Assembly: GCA_007122555.1 (NCBI GenBank)
Contig: SKTL01000300.1
Coordinates: 1 to 5,532, forward strand
DNA length: 5,532 nucleotides
Reading direction: 5' to 3'
Source: Thermomicrobiaceae bacterium
Lineage (GTDB): Bacteria > Chloroflexota > Chloroflexia > Thermomicrobiales > Thermomicrobiaceae
The translations under genes were made by a program, and so were the position numbers. Below, piece by piece: positions 1 to 5,532 of the stretch. Under the pieces are notes generated by a model that was not told where the DNA came from, made no database searches, and worked only from the letters and a program-made list of their open reading frames with translations. Numbering within the stretch: the stretch's first letter is position 1; the number at the start of each line of letters is the position of its first letter.

Positions 1-733
1 GGCGCATCGCCGCCCGGAGTTCCTCGATACTGATCTCGTCATCCTCCAGATACCGAAGCGTCAGCTCCTCATCGACCTCACAGATGCGTTCGATCAGTTG
101 CGTGCGATAGTCCTCGACTTGCTCGGCGATCTCCGTCGGGATGTCGATTTCGGAGTACTCGCCCGTCTGATCGTCCGGGAAGGCATAGGCCTTGTTCTCG
201 AGGATGTCGACGATCCCTCGGAAGTCGCGCTCGGCGCCGATCGGGACGTACGCCGGCACAACGATGTCGCCGAATAGCGACTGTGCTTCCTGCAATGTGC
301 GGTCGAAGTCGGCATTATCGCGGTCCATCTTGTTGATCAGCATTGCGCGCGGGCGGCCGTCCTTGATCGCGAGTCGCCATGCCTGCTCAGTTCCGACTTC
401 CACGCCGGCCGACGCGTCCATCAGGATCAACGCTGCGTCGCAGACGCGCATCGCGCTGAGCATTTCACCGACGAAGTCCGCATAACCGGGAGAATCGATC
501 AGGTTGATCTTGTGATCGCGCCACTCAATCGGAACGATGCTGGTACTGATCGACATGTTGCGCTTGATTTCGTCTGGATCCCAGTCAGAGACCGTGTTGC
601 CATCGTCTACGCGGCCGAGACGGTTAATCGCGCCAGTCGCAAAGAGGCCCGCTTCCGCCAGAGATGTTTTGCCCGCGCCGCCGTGGGCGAACAAGCCGAC
701 ATTTCTGATGCGGTCCACCGTGTAGGTCTTCAC
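1..733 (-). CDS. Elongation factor G-like GTPase, N-terminal part (cut by left edge)
   Basis: This is the N-terminal 244 residues of a translation-factor GTPase of the EF-G family, which is usually about 690-700 residues; the rest lies beyond the left edge. EF-G proteins use GTP to move tRNA and mRNA through the ribosome or to help recycle it. Visible motifs are G1 AHGGAGKTS (residues 16-24), a G2-like RNMSI (58-62), G3 DSPGY (80-84), G4 NKMD (134-137) and an EF-G-type PIGAERDFRGIVD segment after it. The G1, G2 and G3 motifs differ from canonical FusA (AHIDAGKTT, RGITI, DTPGH), so this looks like the EF-G-like paralogue group rather than housekeeping FusA; the precise role of that group is less certain. 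The start is GTG at 733-731, preceded by a GGAGGG ribosome site (minus strand, 744-739) and by an in-frame TAG that rules out a longer form. It lies downstream of coaX in the same direction but has its own likely promoter. Confidence 0.9.
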   Translation of the reverse strand, partial: MKTYTVDRIRNVGLFAHGGAGKTSLAEAGLFATGAINRLGRVDDGNTVSDWDPDEIKRNMSISTSIVPIEWRDHKINLIDSPGYADFVGEMLSAMRVCDAALILMDASAGVEVGTEQAWRLAIKDGRPRAMLINKMDRDNADFDRTLQEAQSLFGDIVVPAYVPIGAERDFRGIVDILENKAYAFPDDQTGEYSEIDIPTEIAEQVEDYRTQLIERICEVDEELTLRYLEDDEISIEELRAAMR

Positions 734-780
734 AGCTACCCTCCAGCCCTAGCCCTGGGTTGCTCGGGTAGGCCAGAACA

Positions 781-860
781 CCGGATAGATTCCGGCAAAT
801 GGCGGGTGCGAGAACCCGCGGGCTTGATTCATTGATATGGCGCCGACAGGCGGTGTGTCG
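781..860 (-). promoter_or_regulatory. Structured 5' leader of the EF-G-like gene (three short hairpins)
   Basis: If transcription starts near 879, the EF-G-like mRNA carries an untranslated leader of about 146 nt. Three short perfect inverted repeats follow one another in it: CGACA/TGTCG (844-848 with 856-860, 7-nt loop), GCGGGT/ACCCGC (802-807 with 814-819, 6-nt loop) and CCGGA/TCCGG (781-785 with 791-795, 5-nt loop). None is followed by a clear U-run, so they do not look like a finished intrinsic terminator. I do not recognise a known riboswitch or ribosomal-protein leader. A regulatory role is inference; short hairpins arise by chance in GC-rich DNA. Confidence 0.3.
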
Positions 861-865
861 CAGCG

Positions 866-875
866 ATCACGTGAT
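866..875. repeat. Perfect 10-bp palindrome ATCACGTGAT, possible operator
   Basis: This 10-bp perfect palindrome has a CACGTG core. It lies just downstream of the TATAAT box of the EF-G-like promoter, at about +5 to +14 of the predicted transcript. A repressor bound there would block transcription start. That position is the only support for function; no second copy was seen in the window. Confidence 0.3.
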
Positions 876-885
876 TATGCCCGGA

Positions 886-913
886 ATTATATCCTGTTAT
901 GGAAATCGCGCAA
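886..913 (-). promoter_or_regulatory. Sigma70-type promoter for the EF-G-like gene
   Basis: On the minus strand a perfect -10 box TATAAT (891-886) lies 16 bp downstream of TTGCGC (913-908), a weak -35 sharing only TTG with the consensus. Predicted start of transcription is near 879, about 146 nt before the GTG start codon. Two direct copies of ATTTGC (932-927 and 921-916, 11 bp apart, one helical turn) sit immediately upstream of the -35 and could aid a regulator. The -10 is convincing; the rest is weaker. Confidence 0.5.
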
Positions 914-952
914 CAGCAAATGAGGCGCAAATTTCCGAGGTCTGATCAGAAG

Positions 953-1723
953 TCACCGACTTTTCAGTCGCTCATGAATCATTCGCAGTCCCACGAGCGT
1001 CAGGTCTGGTTCCCAGGCCTGGATCAGCGGACAATGCTCCTCGAACAGCTTCCCGAGTCCGCCGGTCGCTATGATTGCCGGACAGTCTCCGAGTTCACTG
1101 GAGATTCGGGTGAGCATCCCGTTGACCAGTTCGACATATCCGAGCACTGTTCCGGACTGGACGCTCTGAACGGTATTGCTCCCGATAGCCTGACCTGGGA
1201 CGTTCAGCTCGATCGCGCTGAGTCTGGCGGCGCGACCGGTAAGCGCGTCGAGCGCCAGTTGAACGCCCGGCGCGATCGCCCCGCCGATATAGTCCCCGTT
1301 CGCGGAGATCACATCGAACGTCGTGGCGGTGCCGAAATCGACGACGATTGCCGGGGCGTGGTAGAGGTGCTGAACCGCGACCGAATTCACGATCCGATCC
1401 GCTCCGACCTCTGCCGGGTTGTCCGTACGAACACCAATCCCCACGTCAAGATCGCTGCCTACTATGATCGGTTCAATATCGAGACGCTCGCGGACCATGG
1501 TTGCGATCTTGGCCGTGAGCCGGGGAACGACGCTGGCGATGATTGCGCCGGATGCGTCGGACAGGTCGACGGCATCTGCGTCTCCGAGCGGCTTCAGGAT
1601 TGCCCACCACTCGTCCGGCATGCGATCGGCGTCCGTCGCCAGGCGCCAGACGTGGGTGAGCTGATCGCTCCTGAACACGCCTACGACGACATTCGAGTTT
1701 CCCGCATCAATCGTGATGATCAA
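953..1723 (-). CDS. coaX: Type III pantothenate kinase
   Basis: This cytoplasmic enzyme phosphorylates pantothenate (vitamin B5) to 4'-phosphopantothenate, the first committed step of coenzyme A synthesis. The 256-residue length is normal for the family. It carries the acetate/sugar kinase-fold phosphate loop DAGNSNVVVG (residues 6-15), the pantothenate-site and catalytic motif NPAEVGADRIVN (102-113, with the probable catalytic Asp109), the second phosphate motif DFGTATTFD (129-137), GGAIAPGVQL (147-156) and the adenosine-side ATGGLG (219-224). Known type III enzymes need a monovalent cation and are not inhibited by CoA. The start is TTG at 1723-1721 with GGGAG about 7 bp upstream; it places the first conserved motif at the usual distance from the N-terminus, and I see no better start upstream in frame. 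It is divergent from ctpA. The last codons can form a 5-bp stem with a GAAA loop (970-957), but no U-run follows, so no terminator is called. Confidence 0.95.
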   Translation of the reverse strand: MIITIDAGNSNVVVGVFRSDQLTHVWRLATDADRMPDEWWAILKPLGDADAVDLSDASGAIIASVVPRLTAKIATMVRERLDIEPIIVGSDLDVGIGVRTDNPAEVGADRIVNSVAVQHLYHAPAIVVDFGTATTFDVISANGDYIGGAIAPGVQLALDALTGRAARLSAIELNVPGQAIGSNTVQSVQSGTVLGYVELVNGMLTRISSELGDCPAIIATGGLGKLFEEHCPLIQAWEPDLTLVGLRMIHERLKSR

Positions 1724-1776
1724 CGATCTCTCCCGCCCTTCAGTCCCCGAATGGCAGTCACCATCCCCACGTGCGC

Positions 1777-1804
1777 AGTATACTAGGGGATATCAGGCAA
1801 TCAG
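1777..1804 (-). promoter_or_regulatory. Candidate coaX promoter
   Basis: On the minus strand TATACT (1782-1777) fits a -10 box, with CTGATT (1804-1799) 16 bp upstream as a poor -35 (three of six matches). The predicted start would give coaX a leader of roughly 45-50 nt. The -10 lies inside the palindrome AGTATACT (1777-1784), so a TATACT is also present on the plus strand towards ctpA, but without a usable -35. This is a weak call. Confidence 0.35.
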
Positions 1805-1838
1805 TTTCGATCGGTTACCCTGACGCTCACATTGCCTG
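1794..1838. repeat. 8-bp inverted repeat between coaX and ctpA
   Basis: CAGGCAAT (1794-1801) and ATTGCCTG (1831-1838) are perfect inverted copies separated by 29 bp. They lie in the divergent promoter region, and the left arm overlaps the candidate coaX -35. They could be paired protein-binding half-sites or form a stem in a ctpA leader. Function is unknown. Confidence 0.35.
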
Positions 1839-1876
1839 CTAAGTGGCCACTCGAACCGCAGATCATCCTTGAACGT

Positions 1877-1881
1877 GGAGG
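1877..1881 (+). promoter_or_regulatory. Ribosome binding site deciding the ctpA start
   Basis: GGAGG lies 4 bp before ATG at 1886. The same frame is open back to a TTG at 1832, which would add 18 residues rich in polar and Pro residues before the membrane segment and has no good ribosome site. The ATG gives a normal short cytoplasmic tail before the membrane helix, so it is preferred. Confidence 0.7.
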
Positions 1882-1885
1882 CTCC

Positions 1886-3142
1886 ATGCAATCGACGGGG
1901 TTGGCACTCCGTGTTATCGGCGTCATCTTCCTGGTCTCGATTATCGGGATGGGTAGCTTCGGCGCTGGAATCGCCCTTGAACGTTATGTTGTCAATCCGG
2001 CGGCCGATAATGGCGCGGATCTGGAACGAACGATCAGCTCGATGGATCGGGACACCACAGATGCGCCCGAAGTCTCGATCGAGATGATTGATGAAGTGAT
2101 CGAGCTCCTTGAAGAGGAGTACTACTACGGAGGCATCGACCGGAGCGAACTGCTTTACGATGCGCTGGAAGGCATGGTTGGCGGTCTTCCGGATCAGTAC
2201 ACGGTGTTCAAGCGTCCCGCTGAAACGCGAATGAGCCGCCAGCGATTATCTGGAGAGTACGAGGGGATCGGTGTCTGGGTCGATCAGCCGGAAGGTCGAT
2301 TGACGATCATCAGTCCGATGCGCGGTTCTCCGGCGGAAGAAGCTGGATTGCAACCTGGCGACGTTATCGTCGAAGTCGACGGAGTCTCTGTTGAAGGTAT
2401 GCCGATGGACGATGCGGTGAGTCGTGTTCGGGGACCCGAGGGAACGTCAGTCAACCTGACCGTAGAGCGCGAAGGCGAAGATGACCTGCTCGACATAACG
2501 GTTGAGCGCGCCAAGATCGAACTCCCCGCGGTTATGTTCGAGATGGAAGACGATATCGCCATTCTCACCGTCACGATCTTCGGTGATAACACGACCGATG
2601 AGCTTGATCAGGCGATTCAGGACGCCCAGGAGGCTGGCGCTGAAGGCATCGTGCTCGACCTTCGCAGCAACGGCGGCGGATGGGTGTCGTCCGCGCGTGA
2701 GATGATCGGCCGCTTCGTGGACGAGGATGAAGGGCCGGCGCTCTTCGAGCGGCGCGATCCGGACTCCGACGAACCGACCGAACTGTCGATGTCGACGGGA
2801 GACGTTTCTGAGTTCGAAATTCCGATGGTCGTGCTGGTCAATGAGAGCACCGCCAGCGCCGCCGAGATCGTAGCCGGCGCGTTGCAGGATTACGAGCGTG
2901 CGACAGTCGTTGGCATGACGACCGCGGGCAAGGGGTCAATACAGCGAATTCATCAGTTTGACGAAGGCTCGTCGGTTCAGGTGACGATTGCCGAGTGGTT
3001 GACGCCGGATCAGAACGTGATTCAGGGGAACGGCATTGAGCCGGACATCGAGATCGAGCTTGACGACATCGATGATCGCGATGACCCATCGGATGATTCA
3101 CAGCTTGAGCGAGCTATAGAGTTCCTTCGCAGCGGAGAGTAG
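1886..3142 (+). CDS. S41 family carboxyl-terminal processing protease (CtpA/Prc type) with PDZ domain
   Basis: This 418-residue serine protease most likely acts outside the membrane, cleaving proteins from their C-terminal ends. Counting from the chosen ATG, it has a short N-terminus, a hydrophobic signal-anchor helix at about 6-31 with no lipobox, an acidic helical region, a PDZ domain at about 123-207 (GEYEGIGVWV, then SPAEEAGLQPGD at 148-159) that would bind substrate C-termini, and the S41 core at about 212-392. The core shows LDLRSNGGG, then STASAAEI with the catalytic Ser324, and GKGSIQ with the general-base Lys349 25 residues on and Gln353 four further, as in CtpA. GNGIEPDIEIE (381-391) is the usual end of the core. 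A very acidic stretch of about a dozen residues (DDIDDRDDPSDD) follows. The gene ends in tandem TAG TAA stops, stands alone on its strand, is divergent from coaX and converges with queG. The physiological substrate cannot be read from sequence. Confidence 0.93.
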   Translation: MQSTGLALRVIGVIFLVSIIGMGSFGAGIALERYVVNPAADNGADLERTISSMDRDTTDAPEVSIEMIDEVIELLEEEYYYGGIDRSELLYDALEGMVGGLPDQYTVFKRPAETRMSRQRLSGEYEGIGVWVDQPEGRLTIISPMRGSPAEEAGLQPGDVIVEVDGVSVEGMPMDDAVSRVRGPEGTSVNLTVEREGEDDLLDITVERAKIELPAVMFEMEDDIAILTVTIFGDNTTDELDQAIQDAQEAGAEGIVLDLRSNGGGWVSSAREMIGRFVDEDEGPALFERRDPDSDEPTELSMSTGDVSEFEIPMVVLVNESTASAAEIVAGALQDYERATVVGMTTAGKGSIQRIHQFDEGSSVQVTIAEWLTPDQNVIQGNGIEPDIEIELDDIDDRDDPSDDSQLERAIEFLRSGE

Positions 3143-3168
3143 TAACCGCCTGTTAATGACAAACGTGC

Positions 3169-3194
3169 GCGGGCGGCCAGACGACGCCGCCCGC
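3169..3194. terminator. GC-rich hairpin between convergent genes, probable two-way terminator
   Basis: GCGGGCGGC (3169-3177) and GCCGCCCGC (3186-3194) form a perfect 9-bp GC-rich stem with an 8-nt loop, midway between the ends of ctpA (plus) and queG (minus). The right arm overlaps the last base of the queG stop codon. U-runs are poor on both sides (minus side GCACGTTTGTCATT, plus side TAATCGTT), so termination may be partial or factor-assisted. Position between convergent genes supports the call. Confidence 0.6.
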
Positions 3195-4345
3195 TAATCG
3201 TTGAACATCGCTGCGGAGATCTCGTCCAGGACGTGATTATCTGTTTCCCGACGTTTCAGCGCAGTCAGCGCGGGCTGTGCAAGATCCCGATCGATGTTCG
3301 CCATCGCCCAGGCGGCATGCCCGCGAACGATCGGCGACTCGTGGCTTGCGGCGACTGACTCCAGCGTTTCGAGATCACGTGAAGCCCCGATGTTGCCAAG
3401 CGCCACAACCGCGTTCCGGACCATTCCCTCCCATTTCGCTCTCATCACCGCCGTTCCGCTGAATTCTTCGCGGAACTCCGTTTCATTCATGTCGATGAGC
3501 CAGTGCAATGGCGGGAAGGCGTGGTCGATCGATTCTGGTTGAAACGTGGGCTCATCCTCGTGGTAGGCCGCGTTCGTATACGGACAGATCTCCTGGCACA
3601 TGTCGCAGCCGAACACCCAGTCGCCCAGTTTCGGGCGGATCTCGCGCGGAATCGCCCCGCGTAACTCGATCGTCAAGAACGAGATGCAGGACGGCGTGTT
3701 CAGGACATAGTCGTCCACCAGCGCCCCAGTTGGGCAGATGTCCAGGCATCGCGTGCACTGACCACACTTGGGCTTGAGGGGAATGTCATGGTCAATTTCG
3801 ATATCGACAACCAGTTCGCCAATCATCACCCAGGAACCCCGCCTGGGAACCAGGATCATTGTGTTCTTGCCGTACCATCCGAGTCCGGAACGAGCCGCGA
3901 TCGCCCGATCGACCACCCGTGCGGTATCGACAAGGTGGCGGGCTTCGATCGAGCGGCCGATCTCCGCTTCCAGCAGGCGATGCAGGTGCTGCATTCGCTG
4001 TTTCAGCGTTTTGTGGTAATCGCGCCCCCAGGCGTATCTCGAGACGCGTCCGCGCAGGATGCCGTCATTAGGATGTTTGATGTCCGGATTCCAGTAGGGA
4101 ACTCCGACGCTGATTATGCTGCGAGCGTCATGATGTAGATTCTTCGGATTCGCGGAGAAGCGCGCACGCTCCTCAGTGAACCAGTGAAAACCATCAAGAT
4201 GACCGTTTCGAATCCGGTCAACCAGCAGGTTCTCCAGTTCATCACCGAACGACTCCGCTGGCCCGACTCCGCTGACGGAGAGCCCGGCTTCATGCGCGAG
4301 TTCTTTCACGCGATTCCGTTCAATACTCGGATGCACAATGTTCAT
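3194..4345 (-). CDS. queG: Epoxyqueuosine reductase QueG
   Basis: QueG reduces epoxyqueuosine to queuosine in the wobble position of GUN-anticodon tRNAs (Tyr, His, Asn, Asp), the last step of queuosine synthesis. It uses cobalamin and two [4Fe-4S] clusters in the cytoplasm. The 383 residues match the family's usual length. The N-terminal cobalamin-binding domain includes LVDTARVVDRAIAARSGLGW (138-157), with Asp140 the likely proton donor by family position. The ferredoxin-like part has all eight expected cysteines: C194, C197, C200 and C204 in CGQCTRCLDICP, C220 in SCISF, and C247, C250 and C254 in CDMCQEICPYT. The C-terminal part from about 298 (GTAVMRAKWEGMVRNAVVALGN) forms HEAT-like repeats that contact tRNA in known structures. 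The ATG at 4345 lies inside the upstream kinase gene (26-bp overlap) without a clear ribosome site, which suggests translational coupling. Why it shares an operon with a cyclase and a kinase is not clear; no other queuosine gene is in the window. Confidence 0.96.
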   Translation of the reverse strand: MNIVHPSIERNRVKELAHEAGLSVSGVGPAESFGDELENLLVDRIRNGHLDGFHWFTEERARFSANPKNLHHDARSIISVGVPYWNPDIKHPNDGILRGRVSRYAWGRDYHKTLKQRMQHLHRLLEAEIGRSIEARHLVDTARVVDRAIAARSGLGWYGKNTMILVPRRGSWVMIGELVVDIEIDHDIPLKPKCGQCTRCLDICPTGALVDDYVLNTPSCISFLTIELRGAIPREIRPKLGDWVFGCDMCQEICPYTNAAYHEDEPTFQPESIDHAFPPLHWLIDMNETEFREEFSGTAVMRAKWEGMVRNAVVALGNIGASRDLETLESVAASHESPIVRGHAAWAMANIDRDLAQPALTALKRRETDNHVLDEISAAMFND

Positions 4346-5309
4346 CAGAAGGCCTGATCCGGGCGTTGTTCAAGAACGATGTAACTTCGTCGAGCGACGG
4401 CAACGCTGTCCGCGCACCCAGTCTTTGAGTGGCAAGCGCTCCCATTGCGTTGGCGAAGCGTCCGGTCTCGGTCAAGTTCCACCGGTTGAGGACCGAGAAC
4501 GCGACACCAGCGGCGAATGCGTCGCCAGCGCCGGTCGGATCCTGGGCGTCGATCTTGAACGCGGGTACATGCTGCGCGTCGTCCCGGGTAACCAGGTAAC
4601 AGCCGTTGGGGCCGTCGCTAATCGCGGCAAACCGGACTTGCGAGAGCACCATCTCGCGCTGGAAACGCGCAATTGCCTCGTCCAGCGTGGCTGATTCCGT
4701 TACATAGATAATCTCGGCGACGTTTCCTGTGAGGTAATCGTGCCGAAGAGCGAGCTCAAGCGCGCGCCAGGGATCAAGCTCTGTCAGAAAGGTCATTGTT
4801 CCGAATATTCGGGTTCTTGGCGAGACGTGCATCGGAAGATCAAGCAGGAACAGGCGAAGGCGAGGGTCATCGACGTCGACGAGTACGAGATCTTTTGCGA
4901 AGAACGCCTCGATCGGAAGGTGATGACCGTGCGTCAGCCGCGCTCCTTTGATCCACAGGATCGTCCGGTCGCTTTCTCCCCCATGCCCGGAGACAATGAT
5001 CACCCCCCGGTCGGTGGGCGAATCATCCAGCACCGAAACATGTTCGATGTTGCAGCCTTCGGCTGAGAGCTCCTGGAGCAGGTTCTTCCCGTGTTCATCG
5101 TTTCCGACACAGGATGCGAGACTCACGTCTACTCCGAGCCGGGCCAGCGCGACCGACATGTTTCCGCTAGTTCCGCCAGACTGTTCGACGGTTTCGCGAA
5201 CGACTTCGTAACCGCCCGTTCTGGGAAAGGAATCAACCTGCAGCATCTGATCCCATGTCAGCATGCCGAACGCTCCAACGGTCGGTCTGTCCCGCTGCGC
5301 AGTCTCCAT
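4320..5309 (-). CDS. PfkB-family carbohydrate or nucleoside kinase, substrate unknown
   Basis: This is a cytoplasmic ribokinase-fold (PfkB) kinase that transfers phosphate from ATP to a hydroxyl of a sugar, nucleoside or related small molecule. With the ATG at 5309 it has 329 residues, normal for the family. The N-terminal region has SGGTSGNMSVALARLG (44-59), the first PfkB signature and substrate region, followed by ASCVGNDEHGKNL. The second signature DPTGAGDAFAAGVAF (257-271) carries the catalytic base Asp263 and the anion-hole glycines. SDGPNGCYLV (231-240) is the usual strand before it. The substrate cannot be assigned from these motifs. The same frame is open to a GTG at 5336, but ATG at 5309 is preferred because it overlaps the upstream stop as TGATG and has GGGGA about 6 bp upstream. 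It is the middle gene of an operon with a cyclase-family hydrolase before it and queG overlapping its end by 26 bp. Confidence 0.88.
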   Translation of the reverse strand: METAQRDRPTVGAFGMLTWDQMLQVDSFPRTGGYEVVRETVEQSGGTSGNMSVALARLGVDVSLASCVGNDEHGKNLLQELSAEGCNIEHVSVLDDSPTDRGVIIVSGHGGESDRTILWIKGARLTHGHHLPIEAFFAKDLVLVDVDDPRLRLFLLDLPMHVSPRTRIFGTMTFLTELDPWRALELALRHDYLTGNVAEIIYVTESATLDEAIARFQREMVLSQVRFAAISDGPNGCYLVTRDDAQHVPAFKIDAQDPTGAGDAFAAGVAFSVLNRWNLTETGRFANAMGALATQRLGARTALPSLDEVTSFLNNARIRPSDEHCASEY

Positions 5310-5532
5310 CACGCGTCCCCGAGAATCGCGCGGCACGGCGCCCCGTCATAGCCGTCAATTCGCAAGGGCATGCAATAGAGCTGGTAGGCGCCCGGCTCCA
5401 CATCGCCGAGATTGACGGTCTCCAGGATGATCAACCCGGCGCCAAGGATGATTCGGTGTGTCGTTCCGCCGGCGCCGTAGGGCTCGACCGAGTGGTAATC
5501 GATACCGATCAGGTCAATCCCCCGGTTCACAA
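5309..5532 (-). CDS. Cyclase-family (kynurenine formamidase-like) metal hydrolase, C-terminal end (cut by right edge)
   Basis: Only the last 73 complete codons plus stop are present; the start is beyond the right edge. The visible sequence fits the C-terminal part of the cyclase family (Pfam PF04199, which includes bacterial arylformamidase KynB and isatin hydrolase): GIDLIGIDYHSVEPYGAGGTTHR, then HRIILGAGLIILETVNLGDV, then the terminal YCMPLRIDGYDGAPCRAIL pattern (PLxIxGxDGAPxRA). Family members are usually metal-dependent hydrolases of amides or lactams. The metal-binding HxGTHxDxP motif would be upstream and is not visible, so activity and substrate cannot be judged. Its TGA overlaps the ATG of the PfkB kinase by one base. 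A GTG at 5530 is probably just an internal Val codon. Confidence 0.8.
   Translation of the reverse strand, partial: VNRGIDLIGIDYHSVEPYGAGGTTHRIILGAGLIILETVNLGDVEPGAYQLYCMPLRIDGYDGAPCRAILGDA

Noticed and set aside
957..970. 5-bp stem with GAAA loop at the end of coaX as a terminator
   Set aside because: The stem is short, lies within the coding sequence, and no U-run follows.
899..1786. A 295-codon open frame on the plus strand covering all of coaX
   Set aside because: It is exactly antisense in the register where its first codon base faces the third base of coaX codons. In GC-rich genes that avoid TTA, CTA and TCA this frame is often open. The translation has no recognisable domain, and coaX is certain.
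1832..1885. An 18-residue N-terminal extension of the S41 protease from a TTG
   Set aside because: No good ribosome site precedes the TTG, while GGAGG lies just before the ATG at 1886, and the extension adds no part of the expected signal-anchor.
3143..3155. TAAC/GTTA inverted repeat after the ctpA stop
   Set aside because: Four base pairs only; expected by chance.
3829..3847. Inverted repeat CCCAGG/CCTGGG with a 7-nt loop
   Set aside because: It lies inside queG and is explained by the codons for the LVPRRGSWV segment; no sign of a separate function.
3788..4138. Plus-strand open frames of up to 116 codons within queG
   Set aside because: They are antisense to a gene with full family motifs and give no recognisable protein; treated as chance frames.
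5310..5336. A 9-residue N-terminal extension of the PfkB kinase from a GTG
   Set aside because: The TGATG junction at 5307-5311 and the ribosome site before it favour ATG at 5309; the extra residues match no PfkB feature.

Overview
The window is ordinary bacterial chromosome: six protein-coding genes packed closely, two of them cut by the window edges. I see no RNA genes, mobile elements, CRISPR arrays or phage genes. Base composition is moderately GC-rich by eye, and GTG and TTG start codons are used. The EF-G-like protein type, the type III pantothenate kinase and the general gene style would suit a Chloroflexota (Thermomicrobia-like) or similar lineage. That is an impression from sequence style, not a demonstrated placement.

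Layout, left to right. (1) 1-733, minus: the N-terminal third of an elongation factor G-like GTPase, running off the left edge. (2) 734-952: a 219-bp gap with a good sigma70-type promoter for that GTPase (TATAAT), a predicted leader of about 146 nt with three short hairpins, and several small palindromes or repeats. (3) 953-1723, minus: coaX, type III pantothenate kinase, the first step of coenzyme A synthesis. (4) 1724-1885: a divergent gap with a candidate coaX promoter and an 8-bp perfect inverted repeat. (5) 1886-3142, plus: a membrane-anchored S41 carboxyl-terminal processing protease with a PDZ domain. (6) 3143-3193: a convergent gap with a 9-bp GC-rich hairpin that probably ends transcription from both sides. 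(7) 3194-4345, minus: queG, epoxyqueuosine reductase, the last step of queuosine tRNA modification. (8) 4320-5309, minus: a PfkB-family kinase of unknown substrate. (9) 5309-5532, minus: the C-terminal end of a cyclase-family (kynurenine formamidase-like) metal hydrolase, running off the right edge.

The last three genes form a tight minus-strand operon. The cyclase stop and kinase start share one base (TGATG), and the kinase and queG overlap by 26 bp, so translation is probably coupled. Transcription comes from beyond the right edge. The coaX and EF-G-like genes lie in the same direction, but the second appears to have its own promoter. ctpA is alone on the plus strand. I found no convincing previously undescribed system. 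The points most worth a second look are the altered GTPase motifs of the EF-G-like protein, its structured leader and nearby palindromes, and the coupled cyclase-kinase pair with no assigned substrate.
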